Position numbers and translations under genes: made by a program
Notes under the pieces: model-generated
What the model saw: only the letters and a program-made list of their open reading frames with translations
Databases searched by the model: none
Told to the model about the DNA's origin: nothing
Shown here: in pieces, positions 45,060 to 54,654 of the stretch
Numbering within the stretch: the stretch's first letter is position 1
Layout: every line of letters starts with the position of its first letter
From: Rhodospirillaceae bacterium
GTDB lineage: Bacteria; Pseudomonadota; Alphaproteobacteria; Rhodospirillales; Rhodospirillaceae
Assembly (NCBI GenBank): GCA_029243545.1
Contig: JAQWRV010000030.1
Location: 1-64,000, forward strand
Length of the DNA stretch: 64,000 nucleotides
Direction of reading: 5' to 3'

Positions 45060-48000
45060 CTATTCCGTACCGGCTTCAACTGCGCTTTTTTCTTCAGGCT
45101 CATTGGGCTTTAGAGGTGGCGGATCAAATACCTTGAATATTTGTCTTAGAAATCCCGGGGTTAATGTTGCCAGGGGGTTTACAGTAATTTCTGCACCTTC
45201 AGGATTACCACGTACCGTGTACGTCGCAGAGAATACGCCGCCGCTCTTCTCTCCACCGGTTAAAATAGGCCCTAATATCGGAATAGAGCCTACGGCACTA
45301 TTAAAGGCATACGCTGGAATAAGTGTTCCCTCGCCCTCTACAGAATTTTGATTAGTATCGTAATGCCCGCGTCCAGTTAAGCCTAAGGACGCCCCATGCA
45401 TGGCGCCGTTCTGCACCGAGAATACGTTATCAGCGTAGGAGAACGGCAAATTTAGTTCAGAAAATGAAATTCCACTCCCTTCCAACTCATCAACTATCCC
45501 CGTCAACGATGCGACAGACAATAATCGTGCGAGCAATGGCGCATCGACTACTTTGAAAGACCCCATGTTAAACGTGCCCTCAACCGCTCCAGACTCCTGG
45601 ACAGCACCAGTAACTGATAGATCTCCATCTACAAAATCATCCCCCAGCCCGAGCGCCCGCAGGACAGCTCCACCATTCTCACTTTCTGCTTTAAACAGGC
45701 GCCCCTTATCTTGCGATTCCATAGTTAAGGTAAAGGCGTCTTCATCGTTTACTAAGGCGGATAATTCGATGCTGGATAAACCGGTGCTCTTCTGTCCGAC
45801 ACTTGCCTTCACATTTGTTAGCTCTCCATCAGGCGAAAGCAACAACCGATCAACCCGCCCCGTAAACCGGTACTCAGGCAGCTTTTGTATGTTGCTTTCT
45901 TCTCGAATACTGCGAGTTTGGTCGCTTTGCCGAATTGTCGCCCAGAAGTTCGAGGCGTCCAGAACTGAACCTTCAGCAGAAATAGTTGTTACCGCATTCG
46001 AATCACTTGAGGCCTGAGCTGAAAATATACTTTCTCCGATAACACTCTTATCAAGATTCAATACTTCAAGACTAGCATCCTTTGAAAAGCGAGCATACCC
46101 AACGACATCTAGGTTCGCCCCCTCCGACCGAACCGAAAAATGTTCAATAGATGCTAAACGATTATCTAAAACATTCAGTTCTGCAGTAAAAAGGGCGCTT
46201 ACATCCGCCTGCTTTTTCCAATTGAGCTGAGGTATTGATAAATGAGCCTTTCCGAGATCTGCCTCTATCGCGAAGTCCGCTTCTCCTGAGGCATGGATCG
46301 TATAAAGCGCTTCAATTCGAATGGGGCCGTCGATATATGGTGGAGAAAAAAAGACTTGATCAAGCTTGATGAGCCGGCGTTGACCATTCTCTACAACGGC
46401 ATCGAGCGCATACTGACGCTTAATTTGTTCAACAGAGAAATTCTCACGCCACGCCAAACCGGTACGGATGCCACCCAAGGATGCTGTTCCAGTAACATCC
46501 ATACCAGAATTATCGAGCAATAGACTGAACTGACCTGCCTCTAGAGATAAACCGAATGCAATATCATCTATTTTGGCCTGCTCTATTGTTGCCTGCGCTT
46601 CGATCATTATTTGATCGAGATTCAGATTCTGAATCAACGGAAAATCAAGGCCAAGTAGTACTTGGGCGCCTCCTGATGTTGAGAGCGGCGATATTCCTAG
46701 TGCAGACGCATAGTTGAGCGGGTCCCCATCAATCAACGAGATCGCATCTCTAAGCTTTCCATCTACCCGAATATCGAGGTCGGCCATATGAGACTTAGTA
46801 TCTAGTGCGTAGAGTCTTACTCTGCCAGATTCAATGTCCAATTGTCCTTTTGTCTCTAACTTTGTGACTTGACCAACGGCAACATCAATCACAACCTCGC
46901 TCAATCCAAGCGACATAACCCCTGAGACGTTCTCAATCGGTGGCATATTCTTGATATACGTCACCTCAAATCCGTTTAAGTGTGCCTCACCGGAAAATGA
47001 AATGACATCCAAGTCCTGAACAGATTGCCCGCCAAGAACAACATCGAATGTAACATTGGTAATATCGCCTTTCCTTAGATTTCTCTTAATCCATGTTCTT
47101 GTATTTGGCTTAACTTTTTCCGGCCAATAAGTTGTCAATTCATTAAGCGTGAGACTGTCAATGCCAATCTGCATTGATAGGTTGGGCGCAACTAACAGCC
47201 GAGATCCGTTAAGACTCAGTTTTATTATGGGGCCAGTTCTGCTTTGATTTAGTAGTTTTGCTGAAAACGACCCAATGGAAATTCCACTTAGGTTGTCCTG
47301 CGCATTCATAACCAAATTAATTTGTTCCAATGGAATTTTACGCATAATTGGCTCTGGCAGACTCACCACACCTTGCCCCTGCTCAATCTCTAGCTGGGCA
47401 GTTTTAAGGGTCAAAGATGCATTTGATAGAGAAAGATCAACGTTCAAGAGCCCAGAAACGTTTATATCCATCCCTTCCATATAAGGAATAGATGGTAGCA
47501 ATAGAGCAAAAGAAGAGGGTCTCAGGTTGTTGAAAGCGAGTGAAAGGGAGAGAGTTTCTTCACCTTGTGCATAAATTCCGTTCAAGAGTATCTCAGAAGA
47601 CTCACCGTTATTGAAATAGTGCAGCTTTGATTCGAGTCTAACACCCTCTTGGTCTCGAAAAAGTTTAATGCGCCCAGATGGGGCTAGCCATTCAAGCCCC
47701 GATCTTTGGTCACTGAAAACGATAGCCGCGTTTTGAATTGATACACCATCCAGATAACCCGGAAGGTTTGAAGAGTCCCCGGAGTCGGATAACGCACGAA
47801 CGACCAAGTGAAGCAGAGCATTCGCAGACTCTTCCAGACCACTTCTATTTTCTACCGTCTCCTGCAAACCAAAGGAGTTCTCCTTGCCTGGATTCAGCCC
47901 AAGAAGCAATGTGCCATCTACCCTGCGTGTAAGTCGGACGATAGGATTCCTCAGTATAATTTCTTGAGGAGCAGGTGAACCTTCAAACACAGAGAGCAAG

Positions 48001-48302
48001 CTCAATCGGACTATCATTTCCGGGAAAACAGCAATCGCTTGTCCAGACTGATCGACAGCAGTAACGTCAAGAATTCGAATTTCTGGACTTTCTTCTATTC
48101 CATCCCAGGAAAGAATTGCACGCCGAATATCAAACTGAATCTCACCTTCAATACTGATGGAGTCAGCAACGTAAGGCACTATAAAATCCACCGAAATAGG
48201 TCCGCTAGCTAGCCGCCAAGCAAGGACTGCTAACCCTACTAAGAGGAGCATTGCCAAACTGGTGATGAACTGAAAAAAACTTTGGACAGATCCGTGAACC
48301 AC
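45060..48302 (-). CDS. YhdP/AsmA-like envelope protein
   Basis: This 1080-residue protein (GTG start, AGGGG before it) has a single N-terminal membrane segment at about 12-32. A very long periplasmic part of repeated beta strands follows. Recognisable pieces are the DUF3971-type middle (ELTTYWPEKVKPNTRTWIKRNLRKGDI) and an AsmA-like end (LLSVASLTGIVDELEGSGISFSELNLPF, PILGPILTGGEKSGGVFSATYTVRGN). YhdP-type proteins belong to the bridge-like family that helps move phospholipid from inner to outer membrane in E. coli. The gene is convergent with tyrS and divergent from glnE. Family call good; the precise role in this organism is inferred. Confidence 0.87.
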   Translation of the reverse strand: MVHGSVQSFFQFITSLAMLLLVGLAVLAWRLASGPISVDFIVPYVADSISIEGEIQFDIRRAILSWDGIEESPEIRILDVTAVDQSGQAIAVFPEMIVRLSLLSVFEGSPAPQEIILRNPIVRLTRRVDGTLLLGLNPGKENSFGLQETVENRSGLEESANALLHLVVRALSDSGDSSNLPGYLDGVSIQNAAIVFSDQRSGLEWLAPSGRIKLFRDQEGVRLESKLHYFNNGESSEILLNGIYAQGEETLSLSLAFNNLRPSSFALLLPSIPYMEGMDINVSGLLNVDLSLSNASLTLKTAQLEIEQGQGVVSLPEPIMRKIPLEQINLVMNAQDNLSGISIGSFSAKLLNQSRTGPIIKLSLNGSRLLVAPNLSMQIGIDSLTLNELTTYWPEKVKPNTRTWIKRNLRKGDITNVTFDVVLGGQSVQDLDVISFSGEAHLNGFEVTYIKNMPPIENVSGVMSLGLSEVVIDVAVGQVTKLETKGQLDIESGRVRLYALDTKSHMADLDIRVDGKLRDAISLIDGDPLNYASALGISPLSTSGGAQVLLGLDFPLIQNLNLDQIMIEAQATIEQAKIDDIAFGLSLEAGQFSLLLDNSGMDVTGTASLGGIRTGLAWRENFSVEQIKRQYALDAVVENGQRRLIKLDQVFFSPPYIDGPIRIEALYTIHASGEADFAIEADLGKAHLSIPQLNWKKQADVSALFTAELNVLDNRLASIEHFSVRSEGANLDVVGYARFSKDASLEVLNLDKSVIGESIFSAQASSDSNAVTTISAEGSVLDASNFWATIRQSDQTRSIREESNIQKLPEYRFTGRVDRLLLSPDGELTNVKASVGQKSTGLSSIELSALVNDEDAFTLTMESQDKGRLFKAESENGGAVLRALGLGDDFVDGDLSVTGAVQESGAVEGTFNMGSFKVVDAPLLARLLSVASLTGIVDELEGSGISFSELNLPFSYADNVFSVQNGAMHGASLGLTGRGHYDTNQNSVEGEGTLIPAYAFNSAVGSIPILGPILTGGEKSGGVFSATYTVRGNPEGAEITVNPLATLTPGFLRQIFKVFDPPPLKPNEPEEKSAVEAGTE

Positions 48303-48423
48303 AATTTACCCCTGGTATTCAAACAAGCTACTTAAGCATTCAAGCAATATGGTACTCACTAGGGTCAAAAAAACTTAAATAGGTTAGTTGGAAAATACAT
48401 TGAACGGCCGGTCGTAATTCACC

Positions 48424-51387
48424 ATGGCAGATCGCGAGTCAAATCAAAGGCCTACAGCAGGAGTCCCTAAGCGCGAGCTGCCGCGGAGTTTTGACTTAGA
48501 TCAACGAAATAGATACCGCGAGTTATGGCATAGTCAAGCTGATAACTTTTCGGCCTCATCGTCACTTTATAGCACGGATAAGATAGGACCGTTTCTAATT
48601 TCTGAAATCGCTGACTGCGTTTTTGGCAACAGCCCTTATCTGTCTAAAGTACTTATCAAACACCCTGAATACGTCGAAAAAATGGCGGGGCTTGGTCCTA
48701 ACGAGGCTTGGCAGCATCTTATCGATGAACTTCGTATCAGAGTATTTGGGGACACGGTAAATGTATCGCAGCTAATGGAGAGCTTGCGAAGATACAAACA
48801 GATTGCTTCACTTCATATTGCGATTTGTGACGTAACCCAACTTTGGAGTCTAAACGAAGTTGTCAGCAGACTATCTGAATTAGCTGATATCTGTGTCAAG
48901 GCCACGCTTCATAACCTTCTCATTGCAGAAGCCAAAAAAGGTGAGCTTGCCGTAGAAGACGAAAAATATCCTTTTTCTGGTTCGGGAATCTTTGTACTGG
49001 CGCTGGGAAAATTAGGCGCGCATGAACTGAACTATTCTTCAGATATCGATTTAATGTTTCTGTTCGACCATGAAATTATGCCCTACACAGGCCGGAAAAC
49101 CGCTCATGAGCTTGCGATTAGATTGGCGAAAAACCTCATTAAGGTGTTGGATGAACGCACGCCAGACGGATACGTTTTTCGTACAGATATGCGTCTGCGC
49201 CCCGACCCATCATCAACCTCAATAGCGGTATCAACAGAATCTGCGGAACTCTACTATGAAAGTTGGGGTCAAAACTGGGAGCGTGCGGCTCTTATAAAAG
49301 CACGTTGTATTGCCGGTGACATTAACGCCGCTCGATCCTTCTTGACTAATCTGGAACCATTCGTTTGGAGAAAGTCTTTAGATTTCTACGCTATTCAGGA
49401 CATTCATTCCGTTAAGCGGCAGATATACGCTTTTAAGGGCGGTGCAAGTATCAACGTTATGGGTCATGACATTAAGACGGGTCGCGGCGGTATTCGCGAA
49501 ATAGAATTCTTTGTCCAGATTCAGCAACTCATCTGGGGTGGGCGCAATCCCTTACTTCGTTCGCCACATACACTAAACGGATTGCGCGATCTCTATGCAG
49601 AAGGGCTGATTTCTAACGATGCGTACGAAGAGCTCACTAGATCATATGAATTTTTAAGGCGTTTAGAACATCACCTTCAAATGATTAACGACGAGCAAAC
49701 TCAAAAGATTCCTACAGACTTTCATAAAGCTGAAGCTATCTCTTGTTTTATCGGCTATGACGATTTTAGCTGTTTTGAATCTGACGTTACGAAACATTTG
49801 CGCCTAGTTGAGAGCCATTACGCCGACCTCTTCGAAGATTCTCCAGCGCTGACGGTGGATGGTAATCTAGTATTTACTGGCACTGACCACGATCCCGACA
49901 CGCTAGAGACACTCGGAAGAATGGGATATAAGAATCCGTCCGTAGTCTCCCAAGTTATTAGATCTTGGCACCATGGAATATTCAGAGCAACGCGAAGCAC
50001 TCGATCTAGACAGATTCTCACTGAGCTGCTTCCAGCTTTACTGCTTGCCTTCGCAAAGACAAGACAGCCAGACCGCGCGTTCATTAATTTCGACCAGTCA
50101 CTTTCCAAGTTGCCGGCTGGCGTCCAACTCTTTTCGGTTTTCTATGCCAACCCTGAAATATTGGATTTAATTGCAGAAATAATGGGAGATGCTCCTCGGC
50201 TTGCAAACTACCTTACAGCTTCAACCCAGAGGTTAGATTACGTTCTTGATCCCGGGTTCTTCAACGAGTTTCCTCCGCATGACATTCTACTCAGCGAACT
50301 ATCTAACCGCATGAGCCGGTTAAACAATCTTGAAGAGAAACTGGAGAGCTGTGTTGGTTGGACAAATGACCTCAGGTTTAGAACTGGTGTCCTCGTTCTG
50401 CGCAAGATCATAACTCCTTATGATGGATCTAAAACTCTAACAAGCATCGCTGATGTTGTTATTCAATCTTTGGTTCCAGTTGTAACAAAAGAGTTTGAAT
50501 CGCGATTTGGGGTAATTAAAAGCAGCTCCCTGGCAATCTTGGCATACGGTAAACTTGGTTCTGGCGAACTAATGCCATCATCTGATCTTGATCTTGTCAT
50601 CATATATGATGCTAAAGCAGATGCTCATGCTGTAGAGACAGATCGATCGCTACCTGCAAGCGCATATTTTATCAGATTGGCTCAGCGCATTGTCTCTGCC
50701 TTGACACTCATGACATCAGAGGGACGTCTCTTTGAAGTCGATTTACGGCTTCGCCCTTCTGGAGCGCAGGGCCCATTCGCCAGCAATCTTGAGAGCTTCA
50801 AAAAATACCAAAGCTCAGAGGCTTGGATTTGGGAGCACCTCGCGCTCACAAAGGCCCGCGTAGTGTATGCGACGGATGATATCGCGTTTCAAATCGAGAA
50901 AACCATAGATGATGCGCTCCGCACAAAAAGAGAGAAAAGAGATATTGGAAAAGCGATCGCTCAAATGAGAACGCGAATCCGAAAGGAACGCGGGCAACGC
51001 GGTTTTTGGGACATCAAGAACATGGAGGGAGGACTTTCCGACACGGAGTTTCTTATCCAGTTTCACGCCCTGGGCAATGACAACTTCGGAAAAAGAAAGC
51101 GGACAACTGAGACAATAGAAGTCATTAATTCTTTAGTTAAGGCCGGAGAAATTAGCCCTGAGGATGCGGCCACCCTTAAGTCTTCTTATAAACTTTGGCT
51201 CACCATTTTATGGCTATTGCGCCTTTGTTTGGACCAGGCATCTACAATAGACGACGTTGCCGAAGGCTTGGAGGCGCGACTAATCGAGGCGACGCTGTCT
51301 CATGACAAAAATGGATTAGAAAAGGTCATGCTTGACACGCGCCAGCAAATTTCAAGACTAGTGGAAAGGGACATTTCTATTTACTAA
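48424..51387 (+). CDS. glnE: Bifunctional glutamine synthetase adenylyltransferase/deadenylase
   Basis: This 987-residue protein has two nucleotidyltransferase domains with the GlnE signatures. The N-terminal (deadenylase) one has LGKLGAHELNYSSDIDLMFLFD and the C-terminal (adenylase) one has YGKLGSGELMPSSDLDLVIIYD. Each is followed by a helical PII-uridylyltransferase-like region (RRLEHHLQMINDEQTQ; MRTRIRKERG). It adds AMP to glutamine synthetase, or removes it, in response to PII proteins, tuning nitrogen assimilation. bcp follows after 39 nt, a neighbour pair often seen in alphaproteobacteria. Confidence 0.96.
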   Translation: MADRESNQRPTAGVPKRELPRSFDLDQRNRYRELWHSQADNFSASSSLYSTDKIGPFLISEIADCVFGNSPYLSKVLIKHPEYVEKMAGLGPNEAWQHLIDELRIRVFGDTVNVSQLMESLRRYKQIASLHIAICDVTQLWSLNEVVSRLSELADICVKATLHNLLIAEAKKGELAVEDEKYPFSGSGIFVLALGKLGAHELNYSSDIDLMFLFDHEIMPYTGRKTAHELAIRLAKNLIKVLDERTPDGYVFRTDMRLRPDPSSTSIAVSTESAELYYESWGQNWERAALIKARCIAGDINAARSFLTNLEPFVWRKSLDFYAIQDIHSVKRQIYAFKGGASINVMGHDIKTGRGGIREIEFFVQIQQLIWGGRNPLLRSPHTLNGLRDLYAEGLISNDAYEELTRSYEFLRRLEHHLQMINDEQTQKIPTDFHKAEAISCFIGYDDFSCFESDVTKHLRLVESHYADLFEDSPALTVDGNLVFTGTDHDPDTLETLGRMGYKNPSVVSQVIRSWHHGIFRATRSTRSRQILTELLPALLLAFAKTRQPDRAFINFDQSLSKLPAGVQLFSVFYANPEILDLIAEIMGDAPRLANYLTASTQRLDYVLDPGFFNEFPPHDILLSELSNRMSRLNNLEEKLESCVGWTNDLRFRTGVLVLRKIITPYDGSKTLTSIADVVIQSLVPVVTKEFESRFGVIKSSSLAILAYGKLGSGELMPSSDLDLVIIYDAKADAHAVETDRSLPASAYFIRLAQRIVSALTLMTSEGRLFEVDLRLRPSGAQGPFASNLESFKKYQSSEAWIWEHLALTKARVVYATDDIAFQIEKTIDDALRTKREKRDIGKAIAQMRTRIRKERGQRGFWDIKNMEGGLSDTEFLIQFHALGNDNFGKRKRTTETIEVINSLVKAGEISPEDAATLKSSYKLWLTILWLLRLCLDQASTIDDVAEGLEARLIEATLSHDKNGLEKVMLDTRQQISRLVERDISIY

Positions 51388-51426
51388 AAAAATTTTTTTA
51401 TCAAGCAAGAGTAACAGGATCGGATA

Positions 51427-51891
51427 ATGGCTCCCAAAGTTGGAAACAAAGCACCTGCGTTCACGATGATGACTGATGGCGACGAATCCGTCGCCCTAAA
51501 AGCCCTTAAGGGCAAAAAGGTTATCCTATACTTTTACCCAAAGGACGACACGCCCGGATGCACTAAGGAGGCCTGTGGTTTTCGTGATAATCTCCGTAAC
51601 TTTAAGAAAGTGAAGGCAGTAATAATTGGTATATCTAAAGATAGCACAAAATCTCACGATAAATTTAAAGCCAAATATGGGTTACCTTTTACGCTCGCGT
51701 CGGATGAAGATGGAAAAGTTTCTGAGGCTTATGGCGTATGGAAAGAGAAAAACATGTATGGCCGAAAATACATGGGCATCGAGCGTTCAACGTTTTTGAT
51801 TGATGAGCAGGGTAAACTTCAAGCTGAATGGCGAAAAGTGAAAGTACCAGGACATGTAGAAGAAGTTCTCAAGGCTGCTAAGGGTCTGTGA
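51427..51891 (+). CDS. bcp: Thioredoxin-dependent peroxiredoxin, BCP/PrxQ type
   Basis: The 154-residue protein has DTPGCTKEACGFRDN, giving peroxidatic Cys45 and resolving Cys50 five residues apart, the arrangement of 2-Cys BCP/PrxQ enzymes. YFYPKDDTPGC and RSTFLIDEQGKL are typical. It reduces hydrogen peroxide and organic hydroperoxides with thioredoxin as reductant in the cytoplasm. Its end overlaps the following DUF455 start by 4 nt (GTGA), so the two are coupled. Confidence 0.95.
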   Translation: MAPKVGNKAPAFTMMTDGDESVALKALKGKKVILYFYPKDDTPGCTKEACGFRDNLRNFKKVKAVIIGISKDSTKSHDKFKAKYGLPFTLASDEDGKVSEAYGVWKEKNMYGRKYMGIERSTFLIDEQGKLQAEWRKVKVPGHVEEVLKAAKGL

Positions 51892-52685
51892 AAGAATCAT
51901 TCACTTCAGTATACGAATGGGCGCTGAACGTTCTTGAGGAGCCAAATCCAGAAAAGAAGGTCAGACTGTCGATTGACACAAATACTGTCGGCATCTCCTT
52001 AAAGTATTTAAGCCGCCGCATCGCCGCTCCAACGCGACCGGCCCGCCCAAACTTTCCCTTACTACTTCAACCCAGAGATATGCCACGCCGATCCACCGGC
52101 CAGAAAGGACGCGTGGCATTCGTTCACGCCCTTGCCCACATTGAGCTCAATGCAATTGATTTAGCCTGGGATATGATATTGCGCTTTGGTCCGGAACTGG
52201 AAAATACCACTTTTATTATTGATTGGATTAAGGTTGCAAAAGATGAGGCACAGCATTTTCAGCTACTTTCTCGCCGCCTGATTGACTTTGGACAATCTTA
52301 TGGCGACCTCCCCGCCCATGATGGCCTATGGGAAGCGGCAATGAAAACGTCACACGATGTATTAGATCGTTTGGCGGTTATTCCAATGATGCTAGAGGCC
52401 CGCGGCATTGACACAACGCCAGCGGCGGTCGACCGCATAAAGAGTTCTAACGATATGAAAACTGCTCTTGTTCTGGAGGAAATTTACCACGATGAAATCG
52501 AACACCTAAGAATCGGCGTCTTTTGGTTCGAACATATATGCAATGCACGAGAACTAGACCCCATCGCGACATGGAGGTATCTCGTTGGACACCATCTTAA
52601 CTCAAAGCCAAAAATACCCTTGAACGTGGAGGGGCGGTGTCAGGCGCATATGAGTCCAGAGTATTGGGAAAATTGGTGCAAATAG
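51888..52685 (+). CDS. DUF455 ferritin-like protein
   Basis: This 265-residue protein starts at a GTG overlapping the bcp stop. It has the helical ferritin-like pattern with probable di-iron ligands: AHIELNAIDLAWDM, KDEAQHFQLLSRRL, and EEIYHDEIEHLRIG. DUF455 proteins are conserved in alphaproteobacteria and relate at a distance to MiaE-type tRNA hydroxylases. No reaction is established to my knowledge. Coupling with a peroxiredoxin hints at oxidative-stress or redox chemistry (inference). It is convergent with prfB. Confidence 0.85.
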   Translation: MKESFTSVYEWALNVLEEPNPEKKVRLSIDTNTVGISLKYLSRRIAAPTRPARPNFPLLLQPRDMPRRSTGQKGRVAFVHALAHIELNAIDLAWDMILRFGPELENTTFIIDWIKVAKDEAQHFQLLSRRLIDFGQSYGDLPAHDGLWEAAMKTSHDVLDRLAVIPMMLEARGIDTTPAAVDRIKSSNDMKTALVLEEIYHDEIEHLRIGVFWFEHICNARELDPIATWRYLVGHHLNSKPKIPLNVEGRCQAHMSPEYWENWCK

Positions 52686-52709
52686 AGACAGGGCACTATG
52701 GCTCATTGA

Positions 52710-53820
52710 TTATGCTGTATCAGACTGGATATTGGCTGCTAATGACGCCGACATAAACTGATCCAGATCGCCATCAAGAACACCTTGTGTGTCTGATGTT
52801 TCAACCTCAGTCCGAAGATCCTTCACCATTTGATAAGGCTGCAGAACATAGGAACGAATCTGATGCCCCCATCCAATATCAGATTTTGAAGCCTCGGTGA
52901 CTTGTGCCTGCTCTTCGCGCCTTTTCAATTCCTGCTCGTACAGACGTGCCCGAAGCATATCCCAGCACTTGGCTTTGTTTTGATGCTGTGATCGCTCACT
53001 CTGGCACTGGACTACGATTTTACTAGGAATGTGAGTAATGCGAACCGCACTATCTGTCTTGTTGACATGCTGGCCACCTGCGCCCGAAGACCGATACGTA
53101 TCAATTCGACATTCTTTTTCATCTACTTCCACATCGATCGTGTCGTCGATAACGGGATATATCCAGACTGATGCGAAGCTTGTGTGGCGCCTAGCTGATG
53201 AATCAAAGGGAGAAATTCGAACCAATCGATGAACTCCGCTCTCAGTCTTGAGCCAGCCATAAGCGTTCAGACCTAATATTCGATAGGTTACAGACTTTAG
53301 ACCCGCTTCCTCACCGGCACTTTCTTCAACAAGTTCGATCTTATATTGATGTGCTTCGGCCCAACGCATGTACATGCGCGAGATCATTTCAGCCCAATCT
53401 TGCGCTTCCGTTCCACCCGCACCTGCATGTATTTCGATATAACAATCATTGCCATCAGCTTCGCCAGAAAGCAGGCTTTCTAACTCCATCTTCTGCGCAA
53501 TATTAAGAAGTTTCTGAAGCGTCTTTTCCCCTTCCGAAACGAATTCTGGTTCACCCTCCCCCTCTCCGAGCTCAATAAGGGTGGCCGCGTCTTCTAAGCC
53601 TTGCTCAAGGCCTTTGTAGTTTTGAATAGCTAGCTCAAGTTGATTACGCTCGCGCATGACTATTTGCGCGGCATTTTGGTCCGACCAAAGATCGGGGTCC
53701 TCGGCTTTTGAATTTAGCTCTTCAAGACGAAGGACAGCCTGGTCCCAGTCAAAGATGCCTCCTAAGCAGGGTCATTGACTGCTTAATTTCGGCTATTGCG
53801 GATTCTATTTCAGCGCGCAT
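52710..53820 (-). CDS. prfB: Peptide chain release factor 2 with programmed +1 frameshift
   Basis: The gene is in two frames. An ATG at 53820 opens 23 codons ([14 protein letters not shown]...) that stop at TGA 53751-53749. Skipping one base there continues as [14 protein letters not shown] down to 52710, giving 369 residues, normal for RF2. SPF at residues 203-205 (stop-codon selectivity for TGA/TAA) and GGQ at 248-250 (peptide release) are both present, so the frameshift is needed for function. RF2 controls its own level in this way: low RF2 leaves the internal TGA unread and favours slippage. It lies downstream of mrcA and the amidase gene, as in other alphaproteobacteria. Confidence 0.96.
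53749..53763 (-). promoter_or_regulatory. prfB programmed frameshift site
   Basis: The reverse strand reads AGGAGGCATCTTTGA. A Shine-Dalgarno-like AGGAGG sits three bases before the slippery CTT, followed by the TGA stop and then C. This is the same order and spacing as the classic E. coli site, with a stronger internal AGGAGG. Confidence 0.93.
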
Positions 53821-53910
53821 AGATCTGTTACATCCCATAAATGGGTCGATATAAAAGCTTTGTATGACAACCACACAAGAGCTTGCAAGTACCCTGAATT
53901 ACGAAATATC

Positions 53911-54645
53911 TCAATTGGGTAAATGATGCCCTTTAGGACTACCACCCGCCTCCTTGATCGCCTTCCTATAGGCTTTATCCGAAACAAAAGGGCCAGTGGG
54001 CCGAAAAGCAGATGCCTTTGTAGGAATAACGCGCCCACCGGACTTTGGAAGAACCATCAAATATTCCATATCTCGCCCGACGAGTTGAATCGGTTCGTTC
54101 CGTTTCGAGAATACACGACGCATAGCTGCAGACTCGTCGTAATAAGCTTCATACTGTTCTTCATCTTTATCAAATAGAAATTCGTACGCCGCGATCATCT
54201 CATTGACAAACTTCTTTTCAGCAACCTGTATATTTGAAATAACCCAGCAACGATCTTCGAACCCCCAGTAACACGCTAATCCTATAAGCTCTCCATCTTT
54301 GGTAAAATACGGAAAGAACGGAAAAGCACGGCATGCCAAAGAGCGATTGTCTCGTTCACAAAAGGCAGCGCCCTTACATTCGACGGCACAGGTTGTATCT
54401 GGAAGTTCTTTAACGATCTTCTTCGATGCCTTGTCATACGCTTTAAAAGGCTGCCACAGGTCAGTTCTCGACTTAAGAAGGTCCCACTCCTCATTTTCAA
54501 CAATAGGGATTGCGTTTTCTGTACTACAGCAAACCGGTATTCCATCATTAAGAGGTGCGCAAATTTTTCCGCAATCAAGCTTCTTTGCAATTGATGCGGA
54601 GAACATGTCATATATTTTCGCAAAATCTTTCTTCGACGCGGTCAT
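53911..54645 (-). CDS. Cysteine-cluster protein, YkgJ-like, function unknown
   Basis: The 244-residue soluble protein has eight or more cysteines in its first 135 residues: CGKIC, PVCCSTE, TTCAVECKGAAFCERDNRSLACRAFPFFPYF, and ACYWGFEDRCW. The pattern resembles the zinc/iron-binding cysteine-cluster (YkgJ/UPF0153) proteins, in a longer form. AGGAA precedes the ATG. It sits between mrcA (9 nt away) and prfB on the same strand. The C-terminal third (about 165-244) has charged and basic stretches and no motif I recognise. No function assigned. Confidence 0.72.
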   Translation of the reverse strand: MTASKKDFAKIYDMFSASIAKKLDCGKICAPLNDGIPVCCSTENAIPIVENEEWDLLKSRTDLWQPFKAYDKASKKIVKELPDTTCAVECKGAAFCERDNRSLACRAFPFFPYFTKDGELIGLACYWGFEDRCWVISNIQVAEKKFVNEMIAAYEFLFDKDEEQYEAYYDESAAMRRVFSKRNEPIQLVGRDMEYLMVLPKSGGRVIPTKASAFRPTGPFVSDKAYRKAIKEAGGSPKGHHLPN

Positions 54646-54654
54646 TGAACGTTC

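Noticed and set aside
53657-53657. ATG at 53657 as the prfB start
   Set aside because: It would drop the conserved RF2 N-terminus. The upstream frame with the CTT TGA C slippery site explains the gene fully.
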